From NCBI RefSeq assembly GCF_021729145.1, contig NZ_JAJSLW010000016.1, forward strand, positions 8,477 to 72,476: a stretch of 64,000 nt of DNA, written 5' to 3'. Under the pieces are notes generated by a model that was given only the letters and a program-made list of their open reading frames with translations, searched no databases and was not told the origin of the DNA. The number at the start of each line of letters is the position of its first letter. Positions within the stretch are counted from its first letter, which is position 1. The translations under genes and the position numbers were made by a program. Positions 53,801 through 63,456 of the stretch are shown piece after piece. Source of the DNA: Membranihabitans maritimus. GTDB lineage: Bacteria > Bacteroidota > Bacteroidia > Chitinophagales > Saprospiraceae.

Positions 53801-54940
53801 TTACCCGGGCACCGGAGCATTTTTCTCAATTAAATTTTCTCTTTTCAATTCACTCCAAAAATCTGTCGGTATTTTCTCAGACATGGATACAACATTTTCA
53901 ATAGCCTGCTTTGCTTCACTAGCCCCCGGGATAACAGAAGCCACTGCGGGATGTGCAGCACAAAATTGGAGTGAAGCGATCTTAATGTTAACATTATATC
54001 GCGATGCAATAGTTTCAATGGCCGATTTCTTTCTTTGCATTTCCTCTGGTATATCAGCTCCATAGTTAAACCGGGGTTTACCTGCCAGAAAGCCAGAATT
54101 ATAGGGGCCTCCAATTATCGCTTTGACCCCTTTTCTTTCCATTTCAGGAAATAGATTATTTAACGCGTTTTTGTGGTCCACTAATGAATATTGGATAGCT
54201 ACAAGCATGACATCAGGATCTCCTGCTTCCATGGCTTTTACTATAGGATCGGGTCGATTGACACCAAATCCCCAGGCTTTGATCACTCCTTCTTCACGCA
54301 TCTTGGTCAACTCGGGTATGGCGCCCTTTCTTGCTTCTTCAAAATAATCCAACCATTTGTCCCCGCTCATATCCCCATTATCCGGTGAAAGGTCGTGAAT
54401 AAAAACTATATCAATAGAAGTTAATCCCATTCGTTGTAAACTGTCCTCAATCGATCTCCTTACTCCATCTGCAGAATAATCGTAATGGAATTTAAATGGA
54501 AAGGGTCGCTTCCACAATCCACCGGAATGAATGTCAAAACCAGGATCTGGGGTAAAAACCCTTCCTATTTTAGTGGAAACAATATATTGTTCTCTGTCTT
54601 TTTCAGACAAAAAGTGTCCAAAACGATGTTCGCTCAACCCAAACCCATAAAACGGGGAGGTATCAAAATACCGAACTCCTGCATCCCATGCGGCATCAAG
54701 TGTTTGCGTGATCTGGCTATTGGAATTGATATGAAATCCATTACCTACCCCTACGCCTCCAAGACCATACTTAGACGGTAGGTTTACCAACTGGTTTATG
54801 CGAACTGGATCTGTCATCATACTTACTTTATTTTTATCATTTACCGTATCAAGGTTTTTATTCCCCATGACATTGGCAGATAATGTTATTCCTGCTGATG
54901 CTAACGTTCCTTTTGTTAAAAAATTTCTGCGTGTAACCAT
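53801..54940 (-). CDS. Aldo/keto reductase, Tat-type signal
   Basis: 379 residues. The N-terminus VTRRNFLTKGTLASAGITLSANVMG looks like a twin-arginine signal. The barrel has DTSPFYGFGLSEHRFGHFL (catalytic Asp and Tyr), STKIGR (catalytic Lys) and IDIVFIHDLS (catalytic His), then a C-terminal NADP-site region. It resembles the D-threo-aldose 1-dehydrogenase/L-fucose dehydrogenase branch. It would oxidise or reduce a sugar or derivative, probably in the periplasm, which is unusual for an NADP-linked enzyme; the signal may be vestigial. Confidence 0.9.
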   Translation of the reverse strand: MVTRRNFLTKGTLASAGITLSANVMGNKNLDTVNDKNKVSMMTDPVRINQLVNLPSKYGLGGVGVGNGFHINSNSQITQTLDAAWDAGVRYFDTSPFYGFGLSEHRFGHFLSEKDREQYIVSTKIGRVFTPDPGFDIHSGGLWKRPFPFKFHYDYSADGVRRSIEDSLQRMGLTSIDIVFIHDLSPDNGDMSGDKWLDYFEEARKGAIPELTKMREEGVIKAWGFGVNRPDPIVKAMEAGDPDVMLVAIQYSLVDHKNALNNLFPEMERKGVKAIIGGPYNSGFLAGKPRFNYGADIPEEMQRKKSAIETIASRYNVNIKIASLQFCAAHPAVASVIPGASEAKQAIENVVSMSEKIPTDFWSELKRENLIEKNAPVPG

Positions 54941-55123
54941 TTCAACTGTTTATTGTATCAATCATTTACTCCCTTAGATCTCAGGGCAAACCTCCTCTTT
55001 ATACTTGTGGTCTCCCTCCCTGGAGCTCGGGAATTTTCTTTCATGGGTTAAAAATGATATATCCCCGTCCTATTCAATAGGTATTAGCGAAGGTAAAAGC
55101 ACAAAGCAAGAAAAACAAAGATC

Positions 55124-55516
55124 TCATTGATCCTGCCACGAATCTATGCTCAAAGTATCATCACCAAGGTAATGTAACAGCAGTGCAAAAAAAGCCGAAT
55201 GAATCAACTGAGATGGAATGGCTCCCCAGTTTTCTATCATAGAACTACCAAATATTAAAATGACCATTATAAATCCCCCTGTTACCAGTGCTTTCCGCGT
55301 CCATAATCCAATGATCAACAAAATACCAACGATTAATTCTGCAAAAGGTAAGACATAACTAAATGGTAATACAATTATTTCTGGTAGCATTGATTCCTCA
55401 AAATTTGATACCATCCCATCACTAAAAGCTTTCAATTTGAAGATTCGTACAAAACCATGCCCCAGCATACTCATTCCGACGGAAAGACGTAATATCAGAT
55501 AACTATATGTATTCAT
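55124..55516 (-). CDS. DoxX family membrane protein
   Basis: 130 residues with four membrane helices: RLSVGMSMLGHGFVRIF, then VLPFAELIVGILLIIGLWTRKALVTGG, the DoxX signature. Function in this family is loosely tied to quinone or thiosulfate redox and to redox homeostasis. It lies between the alpha/beta hydrolase (42 bp upstream) and the aldo/keto reductase (183 bp downstream), so co-transcription with the hydrolase is likely. Confidence 0.88.
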   Translation of the reverse strand: MNTYSYLILRLSVGMSMLGHGFVRIFKLKAFSDGMVSNFEESMLPEIIVLPFSYVLPFAELIVGILLIIGLWTRKALVTGGFIMVILIFGSSMIENWGAIPSQLIHSAFFALLLHYLGDDTLSIDSWQDQ

Positions 55517-55558
55517 TCCTCATAATTTTTCAAAATCATCCAAACTCTCAAAATAATG

Positions 55559-56191
55559 TCAGTTATAATTACCATTTGCCCATTCGATTACCGGCTGGAT
55601 CCATACTTTCAAGGCCTTGAATAAAAATCCATGTGCCATCCCTGTGTTCAACTCTATTTCCAAAAAATGGTTGATTTCACAGGTAGAATTTTTCTTTCTT
55701 TCCATTGCGGAAACGCCATAAGGGTCTGTTTTCTCATAAATAGTCAAAATATTACCACAATAATTGATCTCGGGTATTTCTTCAAGGTCTGCATCTCTAA
55801 AACTGGCCACGAATACAAAATTCAGGTCTGGATTCCTGGCTAAAGTAGAAACATACTGGGCGATGTACCCTCCTTTGGAAGTCCCTACGACGGTAATATT
55901 GTGCGGAAGGACTCCATTCTCAATTAAACGGTTTATTTCCTCCACCATTCCGATGGCATATTCTCGGGCATTTACATTCCCGTTTCTTTTTTCACTGATC
56001 ACATGAAATCCCGCTGCCTCAAATTCGGACAGGATCTCTTCGTACTCCGTCCTACCATAGACAGGGTGTAATTCACTCAAATCATGCGTTTCTAAAAACC
56101 GGTTGTGAAGAAAAAAAATATAACGTTCATCTTCTTCCTGCCCAAAAGTAAGTAAGATATAGCAACAAATGAGTTTTACAATAAGATTCAT
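55559..56191 (-). CDS. Alpha/beta hydrolase family protein, secreted
   Basis: 210 residues. A short signal peptide (MNLIVKLICCYILLTFG) precedes an alpha/beta fold with IFFLHNRFLE, the nucleophile elbow VVGTSKGGYIAQYV (Ser in GTSKGG) and a late catalytic His in GMAHGFLFKAL. The acid is probably in TIYEKTDPYG. Short for a hydrolase, but the triad appears complete. Substrate unknown. Confidence 0.78.
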   Translation of the reverse strand: MNLIVKLICCYILLTFGQEEDERYIFFLHNRFLETHDLSELHPVYGRTEYEEILSEFEAAGFHVISEKRNGNVNAREYAIGMVEEINRLIENGVLPHNITVVGTSKGGYIAQYVSTLARNPDLNFVFVASFRDADLEEIPEINYCGNILTIYEKTDPYGVSAMERKKNSTCEINHFLEIELNTGMAHGFLFKALKVWIQPVIEWANGNYN

Positions 56192-56301
56192 TCCCTGGTA
56201 ACGAAAACTATTACTATAAAAATACTTGTTACTAATTATAATTTTCCACTTACTCTTAGCCTATGCATTTACATAAGACAAAAGGTAAATTTCCCATTCC
56301 T

Positions 56302-57372
56302 TTATTTTCCGGTAAACTCTTTGTAGATCAAATTAATATCATCTTCCCCTAATTTACTACCAGAATGAATGATAATACGGTGTTTGAATGTAACTGACTC
56401 TTGGGGATTCATTTTGAAATTCAACTCCATGTCCCCATCAGAAAACACTTTCTGCCCCAGAGGATTAGCGGCGAACAGTCCATACCCCCTGGCATGCCAA
56501 AATGTAGGATAACCTACATTGTCGGGATGATCCATAATAGTTATAGAAACAGGATCACCTTCTATCTCACTGTGAAGTTGCATCCAGTCAGCCCGGGTTC
56601 CCCACACTTCACCTCCGGTAATCCCTTCACTGGAAAGATAATCGCCTTTCACCTTCGAATTATCCAACTTTTCAACCGTAGTTGGATTACCTTGTGCATC
56701 AGTAAATATAGCAGGGCTATCAGAAGGTAATTCCAATGCCCGGGTGACACGAACTCCAATCATACCTTCTTTATTATCATTAAAGCTTACTTCCTCGTCT
56801 CGTGTTTTCAATGTTGTAATTCGATCAATATATCTTCCCTTTTCATTTTCAGAAAAGCGAAATATAGTATTTTCATCCAAAAGAACGGTTCCATCCGGGG
56901 CCCTCCATTCCATAGTGGCTGTAAATTGGTTGTCTTTCACTTCTTCAATACCCGTATGAACGATCGTACCATAATGTTCTTTTTTTTCTTCGGGAATGGC
57001 TTCTGAATTATTCCAAAAATCCAATCCATTTACATCTCCATAATTAAACCACAGGCCCACGTGATGGGGATGGTCCACTCTTTCACCTTCTTTAGGCATC
57101 AAAGGAAATCCCCGTGTCAATACCTTCCCTGTTTTAGTAACTAGCGGATATAAAACGGGTTTGGCAATATCCTCCGGGTATATATAAGATGTAAAAAGCT
57201 CTCCTCCCATTTCAACATCTATCCGCTTTTCATCCTTTTTCTCAATTATTTCCACGTTGGGGACTTTACTTTCATTATGACTATCATCAGACATTTGTTC
57301 TCCATTATTATTACACGAAAACGCAAACAAGATGTTTGCCGATAACAAAAAAGTTGTGATTTTCTTCTTCAT
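56302..57372 (-). CDS. PmoA-like (DUF6807) family lipoprotein
   Basis: 356 residues. The signal peptide ends in FAFSC, a lipobox. The mature part matches the PmoA-like/DUF6807 family: PLVTKTGKVLTRGFPL, DHPHHVGLWFNYGDVNGLDFW with its paired His, and DHPDNVGYPTFWHARGYGLFAANPLG. The name is historical; the family sits in carbohydrate-utilisation clusters of Bacteroidota and Planctomycetes and its activity is unclear. It is the first gene of the minus-strand set leading to the hydrolase, DoxX and aldo/keto reductase. Confidence 0.88.
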   Translation of the reverse strand: MKKKITTFLLSANILFAFSCNNNGEQMSDDSHNESKVPNVEIIEKKDEKRIDVEMGGELFTSYIYPEDIAKPVLYPLVTKTGKVLTRGFPLMPKEGERVDHPHHVGLWFNYGDVNGLDFWNNSEAIPEEKKEHYGTIVHTGIEEVKDNQFTATMEWRAPDGTVLLDENTIFRFSENEKGRYIDRITTLKTRDEEVSFNDNKEGMIGVRVTRALELPSDSPAIFTDAQGNPTTVEKLDNSKVKGDYLSSEGITGGEVWGTRADWMQLHSEIEGDPVSITIMDHPDNVGYPTFWHARGYGLFAANPLGQKVFSDGDMELNFKMNPQESVTFKHRIIIHSGSKLGEDDINLIYKEFTGK

Positions 57373-57596
57373 TCTATTCTATTACTTTTTGAAATTCTAT
57401 ATTTATCCTCTGCGCCTAAAAACACATTGGGAGCAGGAATCTATTATTGCCCCATGAAAATAAGGGTTTGAGTAACGAATCTAAAATTATATTGCATATT
57501 ATTTTCCACATATTTTATATGGCTTAAATTCTAAAAAGAATATTGTCATTCTTAGGAATTTTTAATAATATAGCACGGCCTAAAAAATGAATACGT

Positions 57597-58616
57597 ATGA
57601 AAAATGTAAATTTTGCAATTATTGGTACCGGTTCCATTGTCGAACTCCATATAGAATCAATCAAGGAAATAGATAATGCGACTGTAGTGGCATTGTGTAG
57701 TTCGAATGAAGCCCGGGCAAAGGAGGCCGAAGAGAAATATAATATTCCCTGTTATTCCAGTCTTGCATCCCTTTTTGCCAATGAAAAAATAGATGCAATA
57801 AGTATTTGTACATATAGTGGAAATCATTTAGAACCATGTGTAGAAGCTGCAAAAAGGGGGATTCATGTCATTACAGAAAAACCATTGGAAGTAACGCTTG
57901 ACAGAGCAGATCAAATGATTAATGCATGTAAGGAAAACAATGTAAAATTTGCCTGTATTTTTCAGAGCAGGTTTAAACCTGATTACCTAAAATTGAAATC
58001 GGCAATTGAAGACGGGAAATTAGGTAAATTAATCCTGGGCAATGCATATATAAAGTGGTTTCGTTCTGAAGATTATTACGCCGGAAGTAACTGGCGCGGC
58101 ACCATGAAAGGTGATGGAGGAGCAGCTTTGATAAACCAGGGAATTCATACTATTGATCTATTGTTGTCTTTAATGGGTGATGTCAAATCAATTGTAGGGA
58201 AAGTAAAAACGACTCTGCACGATATTGAAGGAGAGGATCTTGGAGTCGCAATACTGGATTTTCAAAATGGCGCAACAGGTGTAATAGAGGGCAGTACAGC
58301 CCTTTATCCCGGATACCCGGAAAGGCTTGAAATATATGGTGAACATGGAAGTGTGATACTGGAAGGAGGTAAAATAACCTCCTGGAATTTAAAAGGTGAT
58401 ACAACAAAGGCCAGTTCACCTCAAGAATCTGATTCAGGTTCTTCAGACCCAATGAGTATAAGCTATAAATATCATAAGTTACAATTATCCGATTTTGTCG
58501 AATCAATCATCCATGATAAAAAGCCGCTAATTACTGGAGAAGAAGGTCGACCAGCCCTTGAGGTAATTAAAACTATTTACAAATCTTCCGAATCTAATAG
58601 GGAAATAGAATTGTGA
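57597..58616 (+). CDS. Gfo/Idh/MocA family oxidoreductase
   Basis: 339 residues. The N-terminal Rossmann fold has AIIGTGSIVELHIESIKEI, then CTYSGNHLEPCVEAAKRGIHVITEKPLEVT with the conserved EKP lysine. The C-terminal domain has GDGGAALINQGIHTIDLLLSLMGD with the catalytic Asp/His. It is an NAD(P)-dependent sugar or cyclitol dehydrogenase. It is divergent from the PmoA-like gene and convergent with the TIM-barrel isomerase, with only 4 bp between stops. Confidence 0.93.
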   Translation: MKNVNFAIIGTGSIVELHIESIKEIDNATVVALCSSNEARAKEAEEKYNIPCYSSLASLFANEKIDAISICTYSGNHLEPCVEAAKRGIHVITEKPLEVTLDRADQMINACKENNVKFACIFQSRFKPDYLKLKSAIEDGKLGKLILGNAYIKWFRSEDYYAGSNWRGTMKGDGGAALINQGIHTIDLLLSLMGDVKSIVGKVKTTLHDIEGEDLGVAILDFQNGATGVIEGSTALYPGYPERLEIYGEHGSVILEGGKITSWNLKGDTTKASSPQESDSGSSDPMSISYKYHKLQLSDFVESIIHDKKPLITGEEGRPALEVIKTIYKSSESNREIEL

Positions 58617-58620
58617 AACA

Positions 58621-59517
58621 TTAATACTTTCCCTTAAGCATTTTCTTAAAGATTTTGTGTTGCTCTTTCATAGCCACGACCCTGTCTGCTGGATCTGTTC
58701 TACATTCCAACAAGATCCATCCATTATAGTCCATCTCCACAAACAGGTTCATCAGATCCTGATAAGGATATTCTCCTACGTTCAATTCTCTTACGTGTAC
58801 GGTATCCCCAAAACGACCTTTAACCAAATTGAAATTCTCTTTAAGTCCACCATCCATTAAATCTTCATCATTACAATTCCAGCATACCGTGGCATTAGGA
58901 TGATCAGCTACATCAAAAATAGCCTTCATAACAGGCAATCGCTGTGTTTTTCTTCCGTGGACTTCCACACGGATTTGTTGTCCGTATTCAGCACCAAAGG
59001 CAGCTACTTCATTGAGTGATTTACCGATTTGCTCAATAGTTTTTTCTTTTGAAACACCTTCAGGTAAAGTATTTGGCTTTACTTTGACACCGGTAGCTCC
59101 AATATCGTGACTAAGTTTTATAAATTCTTTTGTCTTCTCAATGGATTCCCGCAAAACACTCTGATCTGTATGGTGGTAGTCTTGATTGGTTCCCATACCA
59201 AGACATTCTACTTTACTACCCTCAAATTTCATTTTTACCTCTTTTCGCTCTGGCATCGTCAGGCCGGTATGGACATTATGTGCATGTTCTACTCTTAGTT
59301 CGACTCCACCTAATTTTGCATCCTCACAATTTTTTATAAGTGTATCCAGGTCCCAATCTTTACCCCATAAATATGTAACCAGTCCAAGTTTCATTTTACT
59401 TCTCCTGATGGCATTCAATTCCAGGAAAGAATTAGGCGTGATGACAGCACCTAAACCCGCCATAAATAAGGATTTATTAAAATTTCTTCGATCTTGCTTT
59501 TGGTTAAAATTTCTCAT
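58621..59517 (-). CDS. Sugar phosphate isomerase/epimerase (TIM barrel)
   Basis: 298 residues. It begins with a Tat-like leader (RRNFNKSLFMAGLGAVI), then a xylose-isomerase-like barrel: LGLVTYLWGKDWDLDTLIKNCEDAKLGGVELR, RVEVHG (metal Glu), VCWNCNDEDLMDGG, DTVHVRELN (metal His) and WILLECR (metal Glu). This family includes 3-ketoglycoside-processing and inosose-type enzymes. Together with the convergent Gfo/Idh dehydrogenase it suggests oxidation and isomerisation of a sugar or cyclitol; the substrate is not known. Confidence 0.9.
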   Translation of the reverse strand: MRNFNQKQDRRNFNKSLFMAGLGAVITPNSFLELNAIRRSKMKLGLVTYLWGKDWDLDTLIKNCEDAKLGGVELRVEHAHNVHTGLTMPERKEVKMKFEGSKVECLGMGTNQDYHHTDQSVLRESIEKTKEFIKLSHDIGATGVKVKPNTLPEGVSKEKTIEQIGKSLNEVAAFGAEYGQQIRVEVHGRKTQRLPVMKAIFDVADHPNATVCWNCNDEDLMDGGLKENFNLVKGRFGDTVHVRELNVGEYPYQDLMNLFVEMDYNGWILLECRTDPADRVVAMKEQHKIFKKMLKGKY

Positions 59518-59708
59518 TTACTATATTATTAGTTTTTTGGGTTGAAAATAGTTCCTAAAATAGAAAATTAATCGCTTTTCGGCCCCTATATTGGTATTAT
59601 ATTTTGACAAATAAGCATATTGAAAAGATCCATACCTGACATTTAAGTTTAAAATTAATTCAAGCACTCATTACATAAAACTATAAGTCAAATAGTTATA
59701 AATAAAAA

Positions 59709-60902
59709 TTATTTAAATCCTAAGTGCTCCATAATTTCCTGATCGCCAATAAGTGCATTTTCAGGTAGGTCATAATCGGGTCCAAATACTTTTAAGTCAT
59801 CCATGGATAGTACCTCGACAAAATCCTCATTGACCGTTGGATTAAATTCAACAGCCCCTTTATTCAAATCCAAATGATGGGCAAAAAATGTATATACCGG
59901 TGCTCTCTTGGTATAGCCATAATCATGCTTTTCTGCAGGTAAATGCACATTCGATGCCTTGTGCTCAGCATTATACAGTGAATAAACGCGTTGGATGTAA
60001 GGGTATTCTACTCTCGGTGTATTAATCGTCCAATCTCCACCGTTGGAGATCAAAAGCAAGGGACGTGGGGCACACAAAGCTGCGACTTCCACATTATTAG
60101 TTTGAAAACTACCGGACTTGTGAATAGGCATACCGCTTTCGCATATACAACCGCCAAAGAAGTGGGCAGAAACCTGTACAACAGGTGCCGATGCTGTAAT
60201 TCGATCGTCAATAGCTGTCAAAATAAATGTTTGAGTTCCACCTCCGGAGCCTCCTGTCATTCCCACTCTTGTTCCGTCCACATCATCCCGGGATAACAGG
60301 TAATCAAGAACCCGCTTACTATTATATGTCTGAAGGAGCAAAGAAATAGGAATTCTATGATCAACTTGATGGGACTCTCCTCTTCCGACCATATCATAAG
60401 CAAAAACTATTGCACCCATTTTCGCCAACACAGCACACCTCTTTTGAACATCTTCTTTCAATCGTTTATCCATCATATGGCCGTGGGGACTAAGAATGGC
60501 AGGCATCTTATCAGTATTCCCTACCGGCCTGTAAATATTTCCTGTAATATAAAATCCCGGGAAACTCTCTATGGCTATATTTTCTACAATATAGCCATCC
60601 ATTTCTCGTGTATTGTTAATTATCGGATTGAACTGACCTTCGATATCAGGCATCTTATCGAATTGCATTCCACTCAGTAATTGCTCTTTAATAGCCATGG
60701 CCCTTTCTTCCCAGGAATCCAAATCGTCCCAGGTAGAAGCAAATTCTTTCATTTTAATATTTGCCTCATCTTCTGTCCAATAATGACCCTGACAAAGCTC
60801 TGAATTTTGCCCTTTCAATAATGGCAATGCAAATAAAACTAAAATATATATCCCTATGTTTCTTATATAGGGTACCCTTGAATTGGGAATTTCCATATGC
60901 AA
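59709..60902 (-). CDS. Secreted alpha/beta hydrolase (acetylxylan esterase-like)
   Basis: 397 residues. A hydrophobic leader (IRNIGIYILVLFALPLLKGQ) suggests secretion. The domain has NIYRPVGNTDKMPAILSPHGH, the nucleophile elbow MTGGSGGGTQTFI (Ser in GGSGGG), LCAPRPLLLISNGGDWT (acid) and the late His in PAEKHDYG. It resembles acetylxylan esterase/dipeptidyl-peptidase-like hydrolases found with carbohydrate genes. The start may be at 60902 or at the next ATG, 60896. Confidence 0.87.
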   Translation of the reverse strand: MHMEIPNSRVPYIRNIGIYILVLFALPLLKGQNSELCQGHYWTEDEANIKMKEFASTWDDLDSWEERAMAIKEQLLSGMQFDKMPDIEGQFNPIINNTREMDGYIVENIAIESFPGFYITGNIYRPVGNTDKMPAILSPHGHMMDKRLKEDVQKRCAVLAKMGAIVFAYDMVGRGESHQVDHRIPISLLLQTYNSKRVLDYLLSRDDVDGTRVGMTGGSGGGTQTFILTAIDDRITASAPVVQVSAHFFGGCICESGMPIHKSGSFQTNNVEVAALCAPRPLLLISNGGDWTINTPRVEYPYIQRVYSLYNAEHKASNVHLPAEKHDYGYTKRAPVYTFFAHHLDLNKGAVEFNPTVNEDFVEVLSMDDLKVFGPDYDLPENALIGDQEIMEHLGFK

Positions 60903-60997
60903 TACTTTTGATTATGAATTTTAATATAATTACTACATCCAACAAAATTTCCTACATAATCAAAAAACATATACTTTCTGAATTTTAAAACTACGAA

Positions 60998-61135
60998 TTA
61001 ATCCTGAAATATTTTAAACAATCCAAAAAATACCGCCAACCAAATTAATCCTTTAATCAAGAAAAACAAAAAAGCCCCCCACCCCATTCTTTTAAGCCAC
61101 TTTATCATTTTATTTTCCGATTTCTTCTCTTGCAT
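60998..61135 (-). CDS. Small membrane protein, unknown
   Basis: 45 residues from ATG 61135 (MQEKKSENKMIKWLKRMGWG), with one hydrophobic segment FLFFLIKGLIWLAVFFGLF. The open frame extends to 61183 and would then overlap the exonuclease gene; the internal ATG leaves a 19-bp gap. No family was recognised, but the layout (basic N-terminus, one helix) and position in a housekeeping gene series make it plausible. Confidence 0.5.
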   Translation of the reverse strand: MQEKKSENKMIKWLKRMGWGAFLFFLIKGLIWLAVFFGLFKIFQD

Positions 61136-61154
61136 ATTCGTATAAAAATAGTTT

Positions 61155-61700
61155 TTAGAATGATTTAATGAACCAATTTCCAAAATATCTCTTAAAAATT
61201 TTCATCATATTCAAAGTATCCGGTATCGCGCGATGAGGCTGTCCATCAAATTCCATTCCTTCATTCAACAAAGCCTTCATTAGTCCCAATTTGGGTTTTT
61301 TCCCTTTCATTTCGGCATACTGTCCTCTAAGATCAATATGATTTTGTATAAAGGATGCTTCATTCATATTCCTTTCACACTCCGCATCCAAAATTTTTCT
61401 ATCAAAATTTCCCCATGAAACAAAAATTGTATCTACATCAGGTTCTACCCACTCGTAAAAGTGGTCATATACTTCTTCAAAAAGTGGAGCCTCATTTATT
61501 TCTTCCTGGGAAATATTCGTAAGCGATTTGCAATAAAATGAAAGTTCGGGATTGATGCAGGGTAATACAAAAGATTGGAATTCACTGATGTGTTCATTAA
61601 ATTGATCAACCTTCACCCCTCCTATTTCAATTACTTCCTGATCATGGTTACTGTGGTACCCATCCCAACACGTAGCTTCGATATCAAAAAGAATGTACAT
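61155..61700 (-). CDS. 3'-5' exonuclease (DEDDh, ERI-1/KapD-like)
   Basis: 181 residues. Exonuclease motif I is FDIEATCWDG (Asp6, Glu8), motif II is FVSWGNFDRKIL, and motif III is PHRAIPDTLNMMKIF with the DEDDh histidine and aspartate. The HHDQEVIEIG-type loop (here NHDQEVIEIG) matches ERI-1-like/KapD members. It probably trims RNA or DNA 3' ends; the physiological target is unknown. It is about 37 bp downstream of the acyltransferase gene. Confidence 0.9.
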   Translation of the reverse strand: MYILFDIEATCWDGYHSNHDQEVIEIGGVKVDQFNEHISEFQSFVLPCINPELSFYCKSLTNISQEEINEAPLFEEVYDHFYEWVEPDVDTIFVSWGNFDRKILDAECERNMNEASFIQNHIDLRGQYAEMKGKKPKLGLMKALLNEGMEFDGQPHRAIPDTLNMMKIFKRYFGNWFIKSF

Positions 61701-61737
61701 AACAAAAAATTATAGATTCACCCAACGCCATGATTCT

Positions 61738-63456
61738 CTACTCTTCCTCAGTAAAAATTTCCTGAAAACGTTTTCGATCGTTTTCCGTAAATATATTTTT
61801 AAAATTATAATTGTCAATTCTATTGTGATAATAAAATAACAATTCCAGGTCATCACTTACGATCATACCGTCTTTCGAAAGTTTCAAAGGTTTTCTACTG
61901 TGATACAAACCTATGTTTGATAACCCATTCATTAATATTTCCTCGGAAGTACCATCAAATTGACTTGAAAGTCTGAGTGCACCCTCCGCCTCCATCAAAC
62001 GAAGCAGGTCCTTAAAAACCTCCATTTTTTCAATAAAAAAATCCCTGGGAATAAAAAAGTCCGATAAGGGCAACTTTAATAAACCATAGACATCCAGGTT
62101 GGAATAATATTTCATAAAAATTTCGAAAGCCAGATAAGCAATCATGTGGCTCGACAAGATAACGTTGTCTCTTTTATAGCGTTCAATAATCCTATTTGCC
62201 AGTAGCTTTGTATACTCAGATTCCCGCTGAACATCGGTATCAAGCTCATTATCGGAAGCAAAATAGTCTTTGATGTCAATTAAATTTCCGTTTTTGTCAA
62301 TACTTCTTCCTTCCTCGTCCACTTGATTACCAATAAAGTCCATAGGTTCTCCAAACGAACAAACTATTTCGGAACTTTTCGTGTAAAATTCCCAGATAAA
62401 TTTGAAGATCTTACGCTTACTTTTACCCAGGTCTTTTATAGATGTATATTTTTCCCTTCCCTGTATTGTCAGGTGTTGCCTAATTAAGGATTTGGCCTCC
62501 AATACAAAATGATAATCTAATATTAAAGGAACGATATATACTTTTTGATCTCCATCATTAATACAGATATCTCTTTGCGCTTCGGTTATTGAGTTCAAAA
62601 GGCCCAACTTCAATTTTTCTTCACTTCTTCCCGACCTGCTGCGCGTCCCTCCGGGGAAAAACAAGTTATTCACCCCTGATTTAATAGATAGCGTCGACAT
62701 AGCCTTTAGCGTCTCAAGATAAATGGGATTCTTTTTTCTCCTGTCCACACGATAGGCTCCTAATCTGTTCATATAATAGGCCGCCGGACCAAAATTATAA
62801 AGGTTCAAACCCGCTCCATAGGAAAAAGCAGGGATCCCTAATTTGGTATCAACTACATATCCGATTAAAATACTATCGAGATTACTAAAATGAGTAGGAA
62901 CTAAAATAATGGTTCCCTTTTCAGCCAGAGAACGGACTTTATCAATATTTCCATATACTTTCAAAGCATTGTATAATTCTTCTTTTTTTCCCCATATCTT
63001 CCAACTCTTTTTAAGTAAATTTTCCCCGAGTAAAATATTAAACAATGCTGTTAGGAACTTCCGGGCAAAAAGAAAGGTCTTGGGTACGAAAGAACCAACG
63101 ATTTCTTCAGAATATTTTTGGATAATTCTATAAACAGATTTCCGTTCAAATTCACGGAGTTTTTTCTTGCTCTTGTATCGCTTTGATTTCCCAAACCTAC
63201 TTTTCATGCGGTTCCAATAAGCTTCATCATTAGGGGGATCAACTCTCCAGGGATTTCGCTTAATTCGTATTCGCTCCTGGTAAATGGTTTTTTCCAATAA
63301 ATCTTCAAAATCAGCTTTATACTTATAGTGCAATTTTTTATAGGTATGGTTGACAAGACGATCTACGAACAAAGGTCTTTTTTCGCTAATTTCAAAGATT
63401 GGCCAATCTGTCAGGTCAGGCTTTATATGTTTGTATATCTTCTTGTTTTCCTTCAT
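61738..63456 (-). CDS. Glycerol-3-phosphate acyltransferase (PlsB-like)
   Basis: 572 residues. The acyltransferase core has the H-x4-D motif THFSNLD (His189, Asp194), the GAYRVDRR segment, and FFPGGTRSRSGR (substrate-binding motif III, ~266). An N-terminal ~120-residue basic helical region and a long C-terminal helical part make it larger than PlsC-type enzymes (~250) and closer to PlsB. It should start phospholipid synthesis by acylating glycerol-3-phosphate. The 4-bp overlap with the engB stop shows coupling. Confidence 0.87.
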   Translation of the reverse strand: MKENKKIYKHIKPDLTDWPIFEISEKRPLFVDRLVNHTYKKLHYKYKADFEDLLEKTIYQERIRIKRNPWRVDPPNDEAYWNRMKSRFGKSKRYKSKKKLREFERKSVYRIIQKYSEEIVGSFVPKTFLFARKFLTALFNILLGENLLKKSWKIWGKKEELYNALKVYGNIDKVRSLAEKGTIILVPTHFSNLDSILIGYVVDTKLGIPAFSYGAGLNLYNFGPAAYYMNRLGAYRVDRRKKNPIYLETLKAMSTLSIKSGVNNLFFPGGTRSRSGRSEEKLKLGLLNSITEAQRDICINDGDQKVYIVPLILDYHFVLEAKSLIRQHLTIQGREKYTSIKDLGKSKRKIFKFIWEFYTKSSEIVCSFGEPMDFIGNQVDEEGRSIDKNGNLIDIKDYFASDNELDTDVQRESEYTKLLANRIIERYKRDNVILSSHMIAYLAFEIFMKYYSNLDVYGLLKLPLSDFFIPRDFFIEKMEVFKDLLRLMEAEGALRLSSQFDGTSEEILMNGLSNIGLYHSRKPLKLSKDGMIVSDDLELLFYYHNRIDNYNFKNIFTENDRKRFQEIFTEEE

